This document shows, in pieces, positions 39,649 through 49,842 of a stretch of DNA of 64,000 nt. This DNA comes from UBA940 sp031548515. Lineage in GTDB: Bacteria > Bacteroidota > Bacteroidia > Bacteroidales > Rikenellaceae. The stretch lies in NCBI GenBank assembly GCA_031548515.1, contig JAVBRB010000001.1:119631-183630 (forward strand), given 5' to 3'. The position numbers and the translations under genes are program-made. The first letter of the stretch is position 1; the number at the start of each line of letters is the position of its first letter. A model generated the notes under the pieces. It made no database searches. It was not told the origin of the DNA and saw only the letters and a list, made by a program, of their open reading frames with translations.

Positions 39649-41931
39649 TTATTCCTGATCCTTGAGATCGCTGTTGGATGCCGCAATAAGAGCAAGGCTC
39701 ATAACCGAACGTTCGTCGGCCGTCTCGCTCTGCAAGTGGACGTCTTTCCACAAACCCAGAAGTACAGGCCCCGTAACTTCGGCGCCACCAAGCATATTCA
39801 TCATTTTGTAGGCTATATTCGCCGATGCGGCAGTGGGATATATAAGCGTGTTAACCTCGCGGTCGCCCAGTTTGTTGAAAGGATAATATTCTCGGCGCAG
39901 ATTAACATCCAGAGCGGTATCGGCTTTCATTTCGCCTTCTACCAACAATCCGGGATGCAGTTCGTGCAGAATCCTGACGGCCTCGGCCATCTTGAGCGAA
40001 TCGGGTTCGGTGTCGGTGCCGAAGTTCGAGTTCGACAACATCGCTATCACAGGCTCATATCCGAAATGCCTGACAGCCTGCGCTGCCAGAACAGTAATTT
40101 CGGCAAGTTCTTCGGCTGTCGGATTGGGATTTACCGCAGTATCTGCAAAGAACATGGGTCCCTTCTTCGTACTGACTATATGCATACCGGCCAAGATCTT
40201 ATTCTGCATGCCGAATATCTCGCGTACGGGATCGATCACACGGGTGTAGCGACGGCTGTAGTCAACGATCGCGCCGTCGGCGTCGCCGGCCACCATGACC
40301 ATCAGTGTGAACCACTGGCGCATTCCCATACGGAAAACCGCTTCGTTAAGACTCATACCTTTGCGCAGCAGGCGCTCATAGAGCATCTTGCCATAGCGTT
40401 CGCGGCGTTCTTTTTCGACATCGCTCGTATAGTCGATTATCTCGATAGCCGAAAGATTGACGTGCTGTTCTTCAGCAACTGCCCTGATATGCGCCGCATC
40501 GCCCACAAGGATAGGCTTGACAAGTTTTTCACGTGCGAGCACAGCAGCCGCCTTAATCACATTAACATTTTCACCGTTGCTGAAAACAATTCTTTTCTGC
40601 GGTGCAGTGGCAACCATCGTACGGATGCGTCGCATCAGTTTATTGTCGCGGCCCATCCTTTTTTCGAGTTCTACCTGATAGGCTTCCCAGTCGGTGATCT
40701 CGTAGCGTGCGACACCGGATGAGATGGCGGCTTTTGCCACGGCGGTCGATATCCGGGCCAGGAGGCGTGGATCGAGTGGCTTGGGTATAAGGTATTCGCG
40801 TCCGAACGATATGCTCGAGTTGCTGTAGGCCGAAGCGACGCTGTCGGGCACCGGTTCTCGGGCCAGTTCGGCCAAAGCGCATGTGGCTGCAATCTTCATA
40901 TCCTCGTTGATGGCAGAGGCACGCACGTCCAGGGCACCGCGGAAAATATAGGGGAAACCCAATACGTTGTTCACCTGGTTGGGATAATCCGAACGTCCCG
41001 TGGCAAAGATTATGTCGGGGCGCGAGGCCATCGCATCTTTATAAGAAATTTCGGGATCGGGATTGGCCAGTGCAAACACGATGGGATCTTCGGCCATGCT
41101 CCTGACCATTTTCTTGGTAAGCACGTCCGCCACCGAAAGGCCGAGGAAAACGTCGGCGCCTTTCAACACGTCTTCGAGGGTTTCGAGCGTCGTGTCGACG
41201 GCAAATTCCTTCTTGGCGGCATTAAGATCCGTACGGCGCAGGCTCAGCACGCCCTTGCTGTCGCACATGAACATATTTTCGCTCCTGACACCAAGGGTTT
41301 TATACAGTTTGGCACACGACACGGCGGCAGCCCCGGCGCCATTCACGACAACCTTTATTTTTTCTATTTCTTTACCCGTAATTCTCAAGGCATTGAGTAG
41401 CGCAGCGGCCGAAATGATGGCCGTTCCGTGCTGGTCGTCGTGCATCACGGGGATATCGAGTTCTTTCTTGAGGCGTTCCTCTATCACGAAGCACTCCGGA
41501 GCCTTGATATCTTCCAGATTGATGCCTCCGAAGGTGGGCGAAATACCTTTCACCGTCTCGATGAAACGATCGGTATCAGAGGCATCTACTTCGATATCGA
41601 ACACGTCTATATCGGCGAATGTTTTGAACAGCAACCCCTTGCCCTCCATCACAGGTTTCCCCGCCAACGGACCGATATTGCCGAGTCCGAGCACAGCCGT
41701 ACCGTTGGATATCACGGCAACAAGATTACCCTTCGCAGTGTATTTATAAGCGTCTTCGGGATTCTTCTCGATCTCGAGGCAGGGTGCGGCGACTCCGGGC
41801 GAATATGCCAGGGCAAGGTCGTTCTGCGTGGAATAGGGCTTGGTGGGTATCACCTCGATTTTTCCCGGACGGCCCTGCGAGTGATACAGCAAGGCTTCAA
41901 GGCGGCGGCTTTTACTATGGTTATCAGACAT
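39649..41931 (-). CDS. maeB: NADP-type malic enzyme with phosphotransacetylase-like domain
   Basis: The 760-residue protein has an N-terminal malic enzyme (residues ~1-425) with the signature L-A-Y-S-P-G-V-A-A-P-C, the catalytic region F-A-D-I-D-V-F-D-I-E, and the NAD(P)-binding V-V-N-G-A-G-A-A-A-V-S. The C-terminal domain (~430-760) resembles phosphate acetyltransferase but acts mainly in allosteric control by acetyl-CoA in MaeB. It decarboxylates malate to pyruvate, producing NADPH, and so connects the succinate branch (frdCAB) with pyruvate (nifJ). Length and architecture are normal. Confidence 0.97.
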   Translation of the reverse strand: MSDNHSKSRRLEALLYHSQGRPGKIEVIPTKPYSTQNDLALAYSPGVAAPCLEIEKNPEDAYKYTAKGNLVAVISNGTAVLGLGNIGPLAGKPVMEGKGLLFKTFADIDVFDIEVDASDTDRFIETVKGISPTFGGINLEDIKAPECFVIEERLKKELDIPVMHDDQHGTAIISAAALLNALRITGKEIEKIKVVVNGAGAAAVSCAKLYKTLGVRSENMFMCDSKGVLSLRRTDLNAAKKEFAVDTTLETLEDVLKGADVFLGLSVADVLTKKMVRSMAEDPIVFALANPDPEISYKDAMASRPDIIFATGRSDYPNQVNNVLGFPYIFRGALDVRASAINEDMKIAATCALAELAREPVPDSVASAYSNSSISFGREYLIPKPLDPRLLARISTAVAKAAISSGVARYEITDWEAYQVELEKRMGRDNKLMRRIRTMVATAPQKRIVFSNGENVNVIKAAAVLAREKLVKPILVGDAAHIRAVAEEQHVNLSAIEIIDYTSDVEKERRERYGKMLYERLLRKGMSLNEAVFRMGMRQWFTLMVMVAGDADGAIVDYSRRYTRVIDPVREIFGMQNKILAGMHIVSTKKGPMFFADTAVNPNPTAEELAEITVLAAQAVRHFGYEPVIAMLSNSNFGTDTEPDSLKMAEAVRILHELHPGLLVEGEMKADTALDVNLRREYYPFNKLGDREVNTLIYPTAASANIAYKMMNMLGGAEVTGPVLLGLWKDVHLQSETADERSVMSLALIAASNSDLKDQE

Positions 41932-42012
41932 AGCGCAATGATTTTTAAGGGAGTAATACTAATGCGGAACACGAATCCGCGCGGTTTCGCCTGTGAAAAA
42001 GAACAAAACTTT

Positions 42013-42046
42013 CAAAGTTACAAATTATTTTTGGAATCATACCAAA
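42013..42046 (-). promoter_or_regulatory. Promoter of maeB
   Basis: On the minus strand TTTG (42046-42043) and TAACTTTG (42020-42013) are 22 bases apart. Between here and the terminator at 42206 I see nothing else. Confidence 0.6.
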
Positions 42047-42205
42047 AAGTGTGCTAAATCTTAATAATCTCTCCAAAAACGGCCTTAAACGGCAATTTGC
42101 GCAGGGTTACAGATTGTAAGCCGCACTCCGGCAGCCGTTTACCTCCATGCCGCACAACCGGGCACATGGCCGGACACATGCCATACCTATGTTATATATA
42201 CAAGT

Positions 42206-42237
42206 AGAACCCCTGTCCTCGGAGGGACAGGGGTTCT
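42206..42237 (-). terminator. Terminator of the BACON-repeat operon
   Basis: AGAACCCCTGTCC (42206-42218) pairs with GGACAGGGGTTCT (42225-42237), a 13-bp perfect stem 50 bases after the stop codon of the giant gene. Confidence 0.8.
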
Positions 42238-42287
42238 AGCTTATCATGTTTGCAACACCTTGCAATGAGGTGCCGCAGAACACGTTA

Positions 42288-45200
42288 TTAAGTGGATGCA
42301 GTAATAGTGAATGGAGCACTTATGCTGCCGGTATTAACGGTATACGTATATACACATGGTCCACCATTCCAGATACCAGCTCTGGTCAATCTGACCAAGG
42401 TAGTACTTGATGAGCTTACACTCCATGCATTGTTCGGATCGGAGTTTTCTACTAAAGTGAAAGTGGAGCCTGCGGGAACACCTGCTATATTGAAATCAAT
42501 ATTCGCCGAACCGAAGCCTGTTCCTACGCCAGTACGAGTAACAGTGTGAGCCGCAGAATTGAATACCACTCCTGTACCCGAGAAAGAGATCAGGCTGTAG
42601 AGATCCGCCTGTGTCATGCTGACCTGGTTAACCGGAACCTGATACCATTCGGTAATAGCGCCATTAACAGCTTTAAGCAATACGTGACCGGTCTTAGCCG
42701 CTCCAGTAGCATTGAGACTTGCTGTAGTAATCGTCATGGTACCGACACCGTTATCCGCCACATTCGAGATAAATGAGTCATACGGGGTCCATATCGTCAA
42801 TACGGTCGCAGGATCGGGTTTGACATACGTGAAAGTAGTCGTGCTGCCCGCAGAATATGCCAGATCCGCCGGAGTTGAGATGGTGTTCAGCAGAGCCGTA
42901 GTAGTATGCGGCAACTGGATCACCGTGAACGAGCAAGCCTGGTCGGCATATCCGGTTTTCTTCATCGTAAAGGTAACGACGCCGTAGAGCGGAGCGGCCG
43001 TGAGGTTCGCAGCGAAGTTGAGTTCGATCTGATCGCTATTAACCACGTTGGTACTTGTAACCCACGCCGGAGCGACAATAGTAGCCGCATCGGGAGCACC
43101 TGCATTGGCATTCGCAGTGGGTACTGCCACCAACTGTGTGTCGGTATCGACCGCTATGTACGAAGATTCCCAAACCGCATCGATCGTCGGAACGCCCTTC
43201 TGAATCAAGACATAGGTAAGTGTCTGATTCATATGGTTAGCCTTTGTCAGCGGTATGGTGATGATCGCTGACCTGTCCGCAGTAGTGGTGTTCGCATCGA
43301 TACCTGTTATGGTGAGAACATCGCCAGCCGTGCTGATAGTAGCGGAATTGAGCCATGTTCCGCCTCCGACACAGGAGGCAGTGACAGTTCCGATAGTTGC
43401 GCCATTGCAGGTGAGCGAGGGAACAGCCAGGGCTGCGATGTCGGTATCAGCCGCAAGGATCGTCCCCGAAGCCGGAGCGATGGTTGCCAGTATTTCAGGC
43501 AGAACCGGGTTGAACGCGGTGATACTGTAGTACAGGATATGCGAAGTCAAACCGCCATCGTCCGAAACCTCTACGGCCACAAGGGTGTTGTTCGAAGTTC
43601 CGGGAGCAGGCCAATCGGCAGCACCTGCAACAGGATCTATCTCGTAGGTAAAGCCGGGAAGAACGGCGTCAACCACCAGGTTGGTCAGCCATGCTTTGGC
43701 GCCAACGGCAGGAGTGACCGATATGATTGTCACGCCGGGATCCAGACCCATCACTACATTCGCGGGAGCAACCGTAGCCTCGGTCACAACCGCGGGAGCG
43801 GTAATGAACGTCGCAAGGAACGTCGGGGCTGCGGCGAGTATGCCCGCCTGAACGACACTGATAGGATACTGGCCTATGACATTGCCGTTAGCATCCTTGG
43901 TAACCACCTGGAGAACTGTCGAACGAGTGCTTCCCGAAGGATTCGGTTGAACGGTGATATCGAGCTGCTGGTTCGCAACAGACCAAGCTACGCTGGAAAC
44001 GAATGTAGTGCTCGTCGCGCTTACCATCTGCAGGGTCAATCCTTCCGGGTTGGCGAACAGTGTGCTGGCTATGCCGCCTTCCTGCGGGAAGGTGTGGTCT
44101 TTCGGACCATAGCCGATGTTGGGAGCCGCAACGCCCTCCTGGACGACCGTGATGGTGAACTGCGACAGATAAGCCGGATCGTTAACCGCCTTGATGGTCA
44201 CGTTTACCTTGCCAACGCGCGGTGTGGTACCCGTATAAGCGTTGTTGGGATAGATCTGCATCGGGCTGGCCGGAGGAACTACCGTGAACCACGAACCTTC
44301 CTGAGTATACGTGAAGATATAATCTGTAGTGTTGAAGCCGATAAGCTCGATAGGCTGCGCCGAACCCACACCGGAAGACACGGCCGGGAAAGTAGCGGAC
44401 ATCGCCGTCGGGAATATCGGAGCGAGCAGGGCCTTCTGCGATACCGGAATGGTTATCGTCTGCGACTTATCGCCGTTCTGTATGTAGATTACGATATTAC
44501 CGGTGAGCGGGGTAGCCGTAGCGTTGGTACCGGCCGTCACGTCGAACGTAGCTGTAGTACCGGTTGCGGTGACAGCGGTAGCTGTTGCCCAACCAGGAAC
44601 TGTTACACTGTGGATATAAGTGTCGCTGGTGTTCTGGATGGTAACGGTCTTGGTTTCCGGAGCAGTCTGATCGGCTGCGAACAGCACGCTGTTCGGGGTC
44701 GCATTGGCTGCCGGCTGAACGAAAGACTGTGCAAGCTGCCATACGTTGACAGTCACGCTCTGGGTTTCGGTTCCACGGGTAGCGGTAACGATGACTGTTC
44801 CGTTCCTCGTCTGGCTGCCGGTGTTATCGGTAACATCCGGAGAGAAAGTATAAGGAGTCGCAACCGTAGCGGGCACGGTAAGCCATGCCTTAGTAGAAGA
44901 AACCGAAACGGTCGTATTATCGGGTACATTGAGAACATGGATAATATCGTCGATGGTCTTCGCCACATTATCGGTAACCGCCCATGCTGGAGCTACTGAT
45001 ATAGCCAGAGCAGAAAGGCCGTTCTGTGCCACCTGAACCGGATAGTAAACGGTCTGGCCTCCCAGTATCGCCTGAAGTATGATCTGGCCGCCGCGTTCTT
45101 CTGAAGTGGTGTTGGCATCTACGTCGAACACATAAGCGCCCTGACCGTTCATGCCGGCATCCCAGGTTACTTCAGTTACCCAGGCGGGTTTCGAGAAGAC

Positions 45201-48107
45201 GGTAACGGCAGCTTTGTTGGTATTCATAAAGAAGAGGCTGACATCGTCCTGTGCGGCCGGACCGAATACGAACGAGTTCGCACTCAGTGTCAGGTTGGGA
45301 GCACCTACGCCCAACTGAATGACTTTGACCTTTATAAGAGACGTAACACCTCCGGCTACGGCCTCGATGGTCAGGTCGGCTTCAATATCTGCAGAGCCTG
45401 TATTTTCAGCCGAGACCTGTGTAATCGTCAGGACGTTGCTGGTTACAGCACCTGTAACGAACGTAGGATCGCTCGATGCAACGCTGTAAACCACATTGCT
45501 GGTAGTATTGAAGAACGTCAGGTCGAAAGTGGAAGCGGCGGGCGAAGTTGCAGGTATGACCACCTTATCGGTAGCAAGCATAACCTGCGGACCCGGAGCT
45601 GCCTCCTGGGTAACGGTTGCTGTCAGGGTCTTCGTGTCGTTTCCGCGTTTGATGCCGATGGACACGTGTGCATCCCTGGCGGTTACCCTCGGGTTCTCGG
45701 CAGCAACAGTCATCTCGATAGTAGCGGTTGTGCCTGTAATAACCGGAACTCCCAGAGTCAGCCACGAAGCGTCTGCTGTGGCATTGATGTCAGCAACAAC
45801 AGCCCCCTCGGGCAGGTCATTGATAACTATCATGTTGTCGGCGACACCTGCTTCCCACTGGACACCGATTTTGTCAGCAGCCAAAGTTGCTTTGACAGGT
45901 ACAAGACCCTCCTGCTTTACAACGATAGCATATATCTTATTGGTATCGCCGTTTGTAGCGAGCAGATAGATATATGAATACCTTTCTGTGGAAGAAGTGT
46001 TTGCCGCAACTACAGCATCGACGGAAGTGGTTCCGTTGGGAGCCGGAGCGGTAGTGTACATGCTGGGTGTGGTGTCGTCGACGCCTGAAACACCCCATGT
46101 AGTTCCGTTGAGGCCCTGGACGGGAATCGAGATTGTCCTGCCTGCAGCTTCCACTTCATAGAACAGCGTCGCAACATCGAGTTCGGTAGTGCCTACGCCC
46201 GGCTGTACGATCTTAACTTCGATAAGCTGGCTCGCATTGCCCTTTGTCGCCCATACGAACAATGAAGCTTCACGGTCCTTCACAGATCCGTTAACAGCGG
46301 TAACCTCGAGAGTTATGCCGGTCGGATCGGTGGTAGCGTCAGGAGTAGCGGTAAGCCATCCAACCGGAGCTACAGCTGTTGCAATAGTTACACCAGTTCC
46401 GTGGAGAACGGCAAGCGGAGCCGTTGCACCGAGAGTGTTGGGAATAATGACAGACGAAGGAATGACCTTGATATCCGGACCGCCCACACCAGCCTGGGTT
46501 ACAGTAACGACCTGGACATCAGGCTGACCTCCGGAAATTGCAATGATCTGAACCGTACCTGTGCGCGAAGCGGCGTCGGTATTGGCGGCGATATCCAAAG
46601 GCAGCATGATCGACGACGCACTTGAACCGCTTACAATAGGAGAAGCGGCTACAGGAAGTCCAACTGTAGAGGTTATCCAGCTGCCGTCGATCTGTATGAT
46701 TCCGACGATCGACATGTCTTCCAGCGAGTAAGCGGTAACATTAACCGTTTCGCCAGCCTGCGCTGCAGCTACAGATTTCGGAGTCACATTGAAATTGAAC
46801 ACATCGGATGCTTTCTGGATCACGTTGACATATGCTTCGGCATATGCGCCGCTAACCTGTACTACAACGTGTATTACACCGGTACGTTCAACCAATGTAT
46901 AGTTGGGAGTAGCAACGGCTGTAATAACGCCGCCTGCAACTGTCGGTGCGGATTCAAACCATCCGGGATAGTTGACCACCGTAGGAGTACCGCCGGTAGC
47001 GATGTAACCGATAAATTCGGTAACAGTATAATCGGGAGCAACGCCTTTCGCTTCAAAAATCACCTGATTGCGCGACATCTTGAGGGTCGGGGCATTGGCA
47101 GCATCCTGGGTTACAATGATCTGTTTCATTACATAACCGCCGACAGCATCCGTATCAGGAATGGTGACATTGATTACAGTCTCACGCTTCGTGAAGGCCG
47201 GATTGTCGGTCGGGTCGATGGCGATAACCCATATTCCGCCCGTTGTCTGCGACACGCTTGTCGACAGCCATCCTTCGCCAACGGTTACATCAGGCTGTGT
47301 GCCTGCAGGCATAGTCACATTGGTAACAACGGTAACGTTAGCCGTTACAGGAGGAACAGTTCCATCTACCTCGGCAGGGAAATTAACCGCTTCCTGACTT
47401 AAAACTATGGTCGGGTCGGGTTTATCCTTCTGGATAAGTTCGAACGTTTCGGAAACGGTCGCACCTCCGGAACCGGCAGCGATAGTGTAAGTCACGTCAC
47501 GCATTCCGCCGGTGCTGTGGATCTGGTTCTCGTCGACGGTTATCGTTATCGTCGCGTTACCCGTACCGGTCGTCTGGCTCAAATGAGCCCAGTCGGCAGC
47601 ACCCAGGATTTCCCAATCCGTATTCGAGAGTATGGTGAAGTAAGCGTTGCCGCCCTGAGCACCTATCTCGAATTCAGGAGGACTGACCTGCAATGTGGTA
47701 GCCGTTTCTGACTGGTTGACAATAACCGTAGCAACTGCGCCGTTGACCGTGAATGTAAGAATAGCCTGACGGCCATCTTTCAATGCGCCGGTGTAAGGTT
47801 CTACAAAAATGCTAAGGTCTGCCGAACCACGGCCTTTCTCGCGGGAAAGAGTGAGCCAACCGGTATTGTCGTTGGGATTGTATTTAGCGCCGGCGCTGTA
47901 AGTAGCGGTCCACTCGGCGTTAGACATAACCCTCAGTGGAAGAACATGGTCCTGTATATCTACTCGGAACATTTGCTGGCTGACAGAGATTGCAGGGGGA
48001 TCTTCTTCCCTACAGCCCGATGAGAGGGCGATTACTGCCCCGAGCACCAGTACAGCGGCCATCCGTCCCTTTGCTGTCCATTTGCTTAATATATTCATAA
48101 TATTCAA
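42288..48107 (-). CDS. Giant BACON-repeat surface lipoprotein
   Basis: The 1939-residue protein has a lipoprotein signal with lipobox S-S-G-C32. The next residues, R-E-E-D, resemble the acidic surface-export signal of Bacteroidetes lipoproteins. The rest is about 18 tandem Ig-like units of ~95-110 residues, each ending in a V-x-V-x-Q type strand (V-T-Q-A-G, V-K-Q-E-G, V-I-Q-L-G and similar). Most carry an N-T-x-x-x-x-R-x-G type segment before it, typical of BACON domains. The first two units are canonical and later ones diverge strongly. A non-repeat C-terminal domain of ~105 residues ends the chain. It is almost Cys-free and rich in Thr, Ala and Val, suiting an extended stalk. It is the last gene of the operon with DUF3575 and DUF3868 proteins. 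A role as adhesin or fibre is inferred. Confidence 0.85.
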   Translation of the reverse strand: MNIMNILSKWTAKGRMAAVLVLGAVIALSSGCREEDPPAISVSQQMFRVDIQDHVLPLRVMSNAEWTATYSAGAKYNPNDNTGWLTLSREKGRGSADLSIFVEPYTGALKDGRQAILTFTVNGAVATVIVNQSETATTLQVSPPEFEIGAQGGNAYFTILSNTDWEILGAADWAHLSQTTGTGNATITITVDENQIHSTGGMRDVTYTIAAGSGGATVSETFELIQKDKPDPTIVLSQEAVNFPAEVDGTVPPVTANVTVVTNVTMPAGTQPDVTVGEGWLSTSVSQTTGGIWVIAIDPTDNPAFTKRETVINVTIPDTDAVGGYVMKQIIVTQDAANAPTLKMSRNQVIFEAKGVAPDYTVTEFIGYIATGGTPTVVNYPGWFESAPTVAGGVITAVATPNYTLVERTGVIHVVVQVSGAYAEAYVNVIQKASDVFNFNVTPKSVAAAQAGETVNVTAYSLEDMSIVGIIQIDGSWITSTVGLPVAASPIVSGSSASSIMLPLDIAANTDAASRTGTVQIIAISGGQPDVQVVTVTQAGVGGPDIKVIPSSVIIPNTLGATAPLAVLHGTGVTIATAVAPVGWLTATPDATTDPTGITLEVTAVNGSVKDREASLFVWATKGNASQLIEVKIVQPGVGTTELDVATLFYEVEAAGRTISIPVQGLNGTTWGVSGVDDTTPSMYTTAPAPNGTTSVDAVVAANTSSTERYSYIYLLATNGDTNKIYAIVVKQEGLVPVKATLAADKIGVQWEAGVADNMIVINDLPEGAVVADINATADASWLTLGVPVITGTTATIEMTVAAENPRVTARDAHVSIGIKRGNDTKTLTATVTQEAAPGPQVMLATDKVVIPATSPAASTFDLTFFNTTSNVVYSVASSDPTFVTGAVTSNVLTITQVSAENTGSADIEADLTIEAVAGGVTSLIKVKVIQLGVGAPNLTLSANSFVFGPAAQDDVSLFFMNTNKAAVTVFSKPAWVTEVTWDAGMNGQGAYVFDVDANTTSEERGGQIILQAILGGQTVYYPVQVAQNGLSALAISVAPAWAVTDNVAKTIDDIIHVLNVPDNTTVSVSSTKAWLTVPATVATPYTFSPDVTDNTGSQTRNGTVIVTATRGTETQSVTVNVWQLAQSFVQPAANATPNSVLFAADQTAPETKTVTIQNTSDTYIHSVTVPGWATATAVTATGTTATFDVTAGTNATATPLTGNIVIYIQNGDKSQTITIPVSQKALLAPIFPTAMSATFPAVSSGVGSAQPIELIGFNTTDYIFTYTQEGSWFTVVPPASPMQIYPNNAYTGTTPRVGKVNVTIKAVNDPAYLSQFTITVVQEGVAAPNIGYGPKDHTFPQEGGIASTLFANPEGLTLQMVSATSTTFVSSVAWSVANQQLDITVQPNPSGSTRSTVLQVVTKDANGNVIGQYPISVVQAGILAAAPTFLATFITAPAVVTEATVAPANVVMGLDPGVTIISVTPAVGAKAWLTNLVVDAVLPGFTYEIDPVAGAADWPAPGTSNNTLVAVEVSDDGGLTSHILYYSITAFNPVLPEILATIAPASGTILAADTDIAALAVPSLTCNGATIGTVTASCVGGGTWLNSATISTAGDVLTITGIDANTTTADRSAIITIPLTKANHMNQTLTYVLIQKGVPTIDAVWESSYIAVDTDTQLVAVPTANANAGAPDAATIVAPAWVTSTNVVNSDQIELNFAANLTAAPLYGVVTFTMKKTGYADQACSFTVIQLPHTTTALLNTISTPADLAYSAGSTTTFTYVKPDPATVLTIWTPYDSFISNVADNGVGTMTITTASLNATGAAKTGHVLLKAVNGAITEWYQVPVNQVSMTQADLYSLISFSGTGVVFNSAAHTVTRTGVGTGFGSANIDFNIAGVPAGSTFTLVENSDPNNAWSVSSSSTTLVRLTRAGIWNGGPCVYTYTVNTGSISAPFTITAST

Positions 48108-48120
48108 TTTTATTAGTTAC

Positions 48121-49839
48121 TTATTTCGTGAGTTGGATGAATTGTGCGTTTGTTCTGTAAGGAATGAACTCGGCCTGATTGCGTGCAGTTTCCTTGTATG
48201 AGGCATCCTGCTCTATAGCCCTTCCAAGAGAGCCGATGGCGAGTTTTTCATTGCCTTCCTTAGCATAAGCGATTGCACGCAGGTAGTGCGTTTCAGCAGT
48301 CTGCGAATTCAGATGCGTCTGCTTTGCTGCCTTGTCGTAGTCTCCTGCCGAAAGGTTGGCGACAACCGAGTTCACGTTATCTTCGTACTGGTTGAGAAGC
48401 TCCGCCGATTCTTCATACTCTTCGTTGATGAGAAGCATAAGGCCTTCGTTGTATCCGGCCATCGGAACGTTGCCTGCAAGTTCGAACATGGTAGCCGACA
48501 TTTGGGGATCACCAAGGAACATGTAAAGAACGGCCTTATTGTTGGCCATTACCGGATCGATACCCCTGTTGGGGATCATGTCGGAATATTTCTCGGCATC
48601 TTTGTACTGTCCGGCGTCCATCAGTGCGACCATCATGTTATTGGCCGTGACTTCGCTGGGGTCCTCGTCGAAATACTGGCGGGTCTTCTGCAGCGAGATT
48701 TCGGGCTTATCCTTACCAAGAGCGACGGCAGCATATACTTTACCGTTGATTTCGGTTTCGGTATCGAAATATTCGCGGGTCGAATAGTCGATCGTTATAA
48801 GGCAGTTTCGCAGATCCTGGAAGATCTGGTCGATATCCTTATAATTATCGAGTTTCTTGAGTTCGGCTTCCCTGGCATCCAGATCGTCATTCTGAGCGAT
48901 GATCTGGCGGATCTGGCTGATGTTTTCGAGTCCTGATTCGGGAAGTTCTTCAAGGAATGCATCCCAGTTTTCATCGATCCATTCACGCGAGATCATGTCC
49001 TTGTTAATATCGAGGTCCTTATTCAGCTGTTTGGAAATAACTTCGCTGCGTTTTTCAGCAAGTTTTTTGTTCAGTTTCAAGGGACCTTCCGGAGAAGCGG
49101 AAGTAAGGACATTCACGTCGAGGATACTGGAGTCGGCATCTTCTTCGATTCTCTTGACTTCAGCAGTAAGGTCATCGTAGCCGTTAGGACGGAACACGTT
49201 AAAATCAATAACGGTCTTGCCCTGACGGAATACGGAGTGGTTGTTGAAGTCGTTGACATAGGTCTTGAAGAGAGTGTTCGGATAATAGTAGACCACGGGG
49301 TCCGTCTGGATGAAATCGGCATAGCTTGTCACACCGTGGGCAAGGCAGGTGCTCTGTTCTGCGACTTCGCTTCCACACACATCGTAGATCTTGTAGTTGA
49401 GGACAAGTGTCGCACCTTTATATTCGGGAGTGTAGGGAGCTGAAACCTGATAATGCATCACGGCGCCTTTACCGTCATAAATAAGGCTTTCTACATAATT
49501 TGGCCCGGCGATCTTGTCGAATTGTTTCTTTTCGCGCGCGATCGTGGCATACTTCTTACCTTCAAGGATCACGGGCGGAAACTCTTCCTGGAAAGAGCCG
49601 TTCACGAACATCGGGGTAATAACGCAGAGCTGGTTCTGTTTAATGAACTTGCTGCCTATCTCAATGTCGAAAGCAACTATCACTTTGCCGCGATAGCTGT
49701 GGAGATCGAGGATCATGGGATCTTCGGGAACATAGTTCGAAGCCTGGACTTTGAACTGGGCGGATGCAGTCAAGGCCGTCGATATCATCACGGCCGTCAG
49801 GAGCAATATTTTCGTAATTCGTTTCATAGTCTTCGTCAT
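48121..49839 (-). CDS. DUF3868-type protein with OmpA-like and TPR-like regions
   Basis: The 572-residue exported protein has a signal peptide (I-L-L-L-T-A-V-M-I-S-T-A-L-T-A-S-A). An N-terminal beta-rich DUF3868-like domain occupies about residues 28-225. A short OmpA-C-like motif follows (L-T-S-A-S-P-E-G-P-L-K-L-N-K-K-L-A near residues 240-270), then a long helical C-terminal half with TPR-like repeats (N-K-A-V-L-Y-M-F-L-G-D; H-Y-L-R-A-I-A-Y-A-K-E-G). The OmpA-like piece could contact peptidoglycan. It lies 3 bases from the DUF3575 gene and 13 bases from the BACON-repeat gene. Such DUF3575/DUF3868 pairs are found beside fimbria-like genes, so I infer an assembly or anchoring role. Confidence 0.75.
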   Translation of the reverse strand: MTKTMKRITKILLLTAVMISTALTASAQFKVQASNYVPEDPMILDLHSYRGKVIVAFDIEIGSKFIKQNQLCVITPMFVNGSFQEEFPPVILEGKKYATIAREKKQFDKIAGPNYVESLIYDGKGAVMHYQVSAPYTPEYKGATLVLNYKIYDVCGSEVAEQSTCLAHGVTSYADFIQTDPVVYYYPNTLFKTYVNDFNNHSVFRQGKTVIDFNVFRPNGYDDLTAEVKRIEEDADSSILDVNVLTSASPEGPLKLNKKLAEKRSEVISKQLNKDLDINKDMISREWIDENWDAFLEELPESGLENISQIRQIIAQNDDLDAREAELKKLDNYKDIDQIFQDLRNCLITIDYSTREYFDTETEINGKVYAAVALGKDKPEISLQKTRQYFDEDPSEVTANNMMVALMDAGQYKDAEKYSDMIPNRGIDPVMANNKAVLYMFLGDPQMSATMFELAGNVPMAGYNEGLMLLINEEYEESAELLNQYEDNVNSVVANLSAGDYDKAAKQTHLNSQTAETHYLRAIAYAKEGNEKLAIGSLGRAIEQDASYKETARNQAEFIPYRTNAQFIQLTK

Positions 49840-49842
49840 TGT

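Noticed and set aside
39472..40722. Long plus-strand ORF antisense to the malic enzyme gene
   Set aside because: It is a shadow of the high-GC third positions of maeB; the maeB frame shows full domain conservation.
43539..44999. 486-codon plus-strand ORF antisense to the giant BACON-repeat gene
   Set aside because: Arg/Gly-rich composition without any fold signature. The minus-strand frame is continuous over 1939 residues with a signal peptide.
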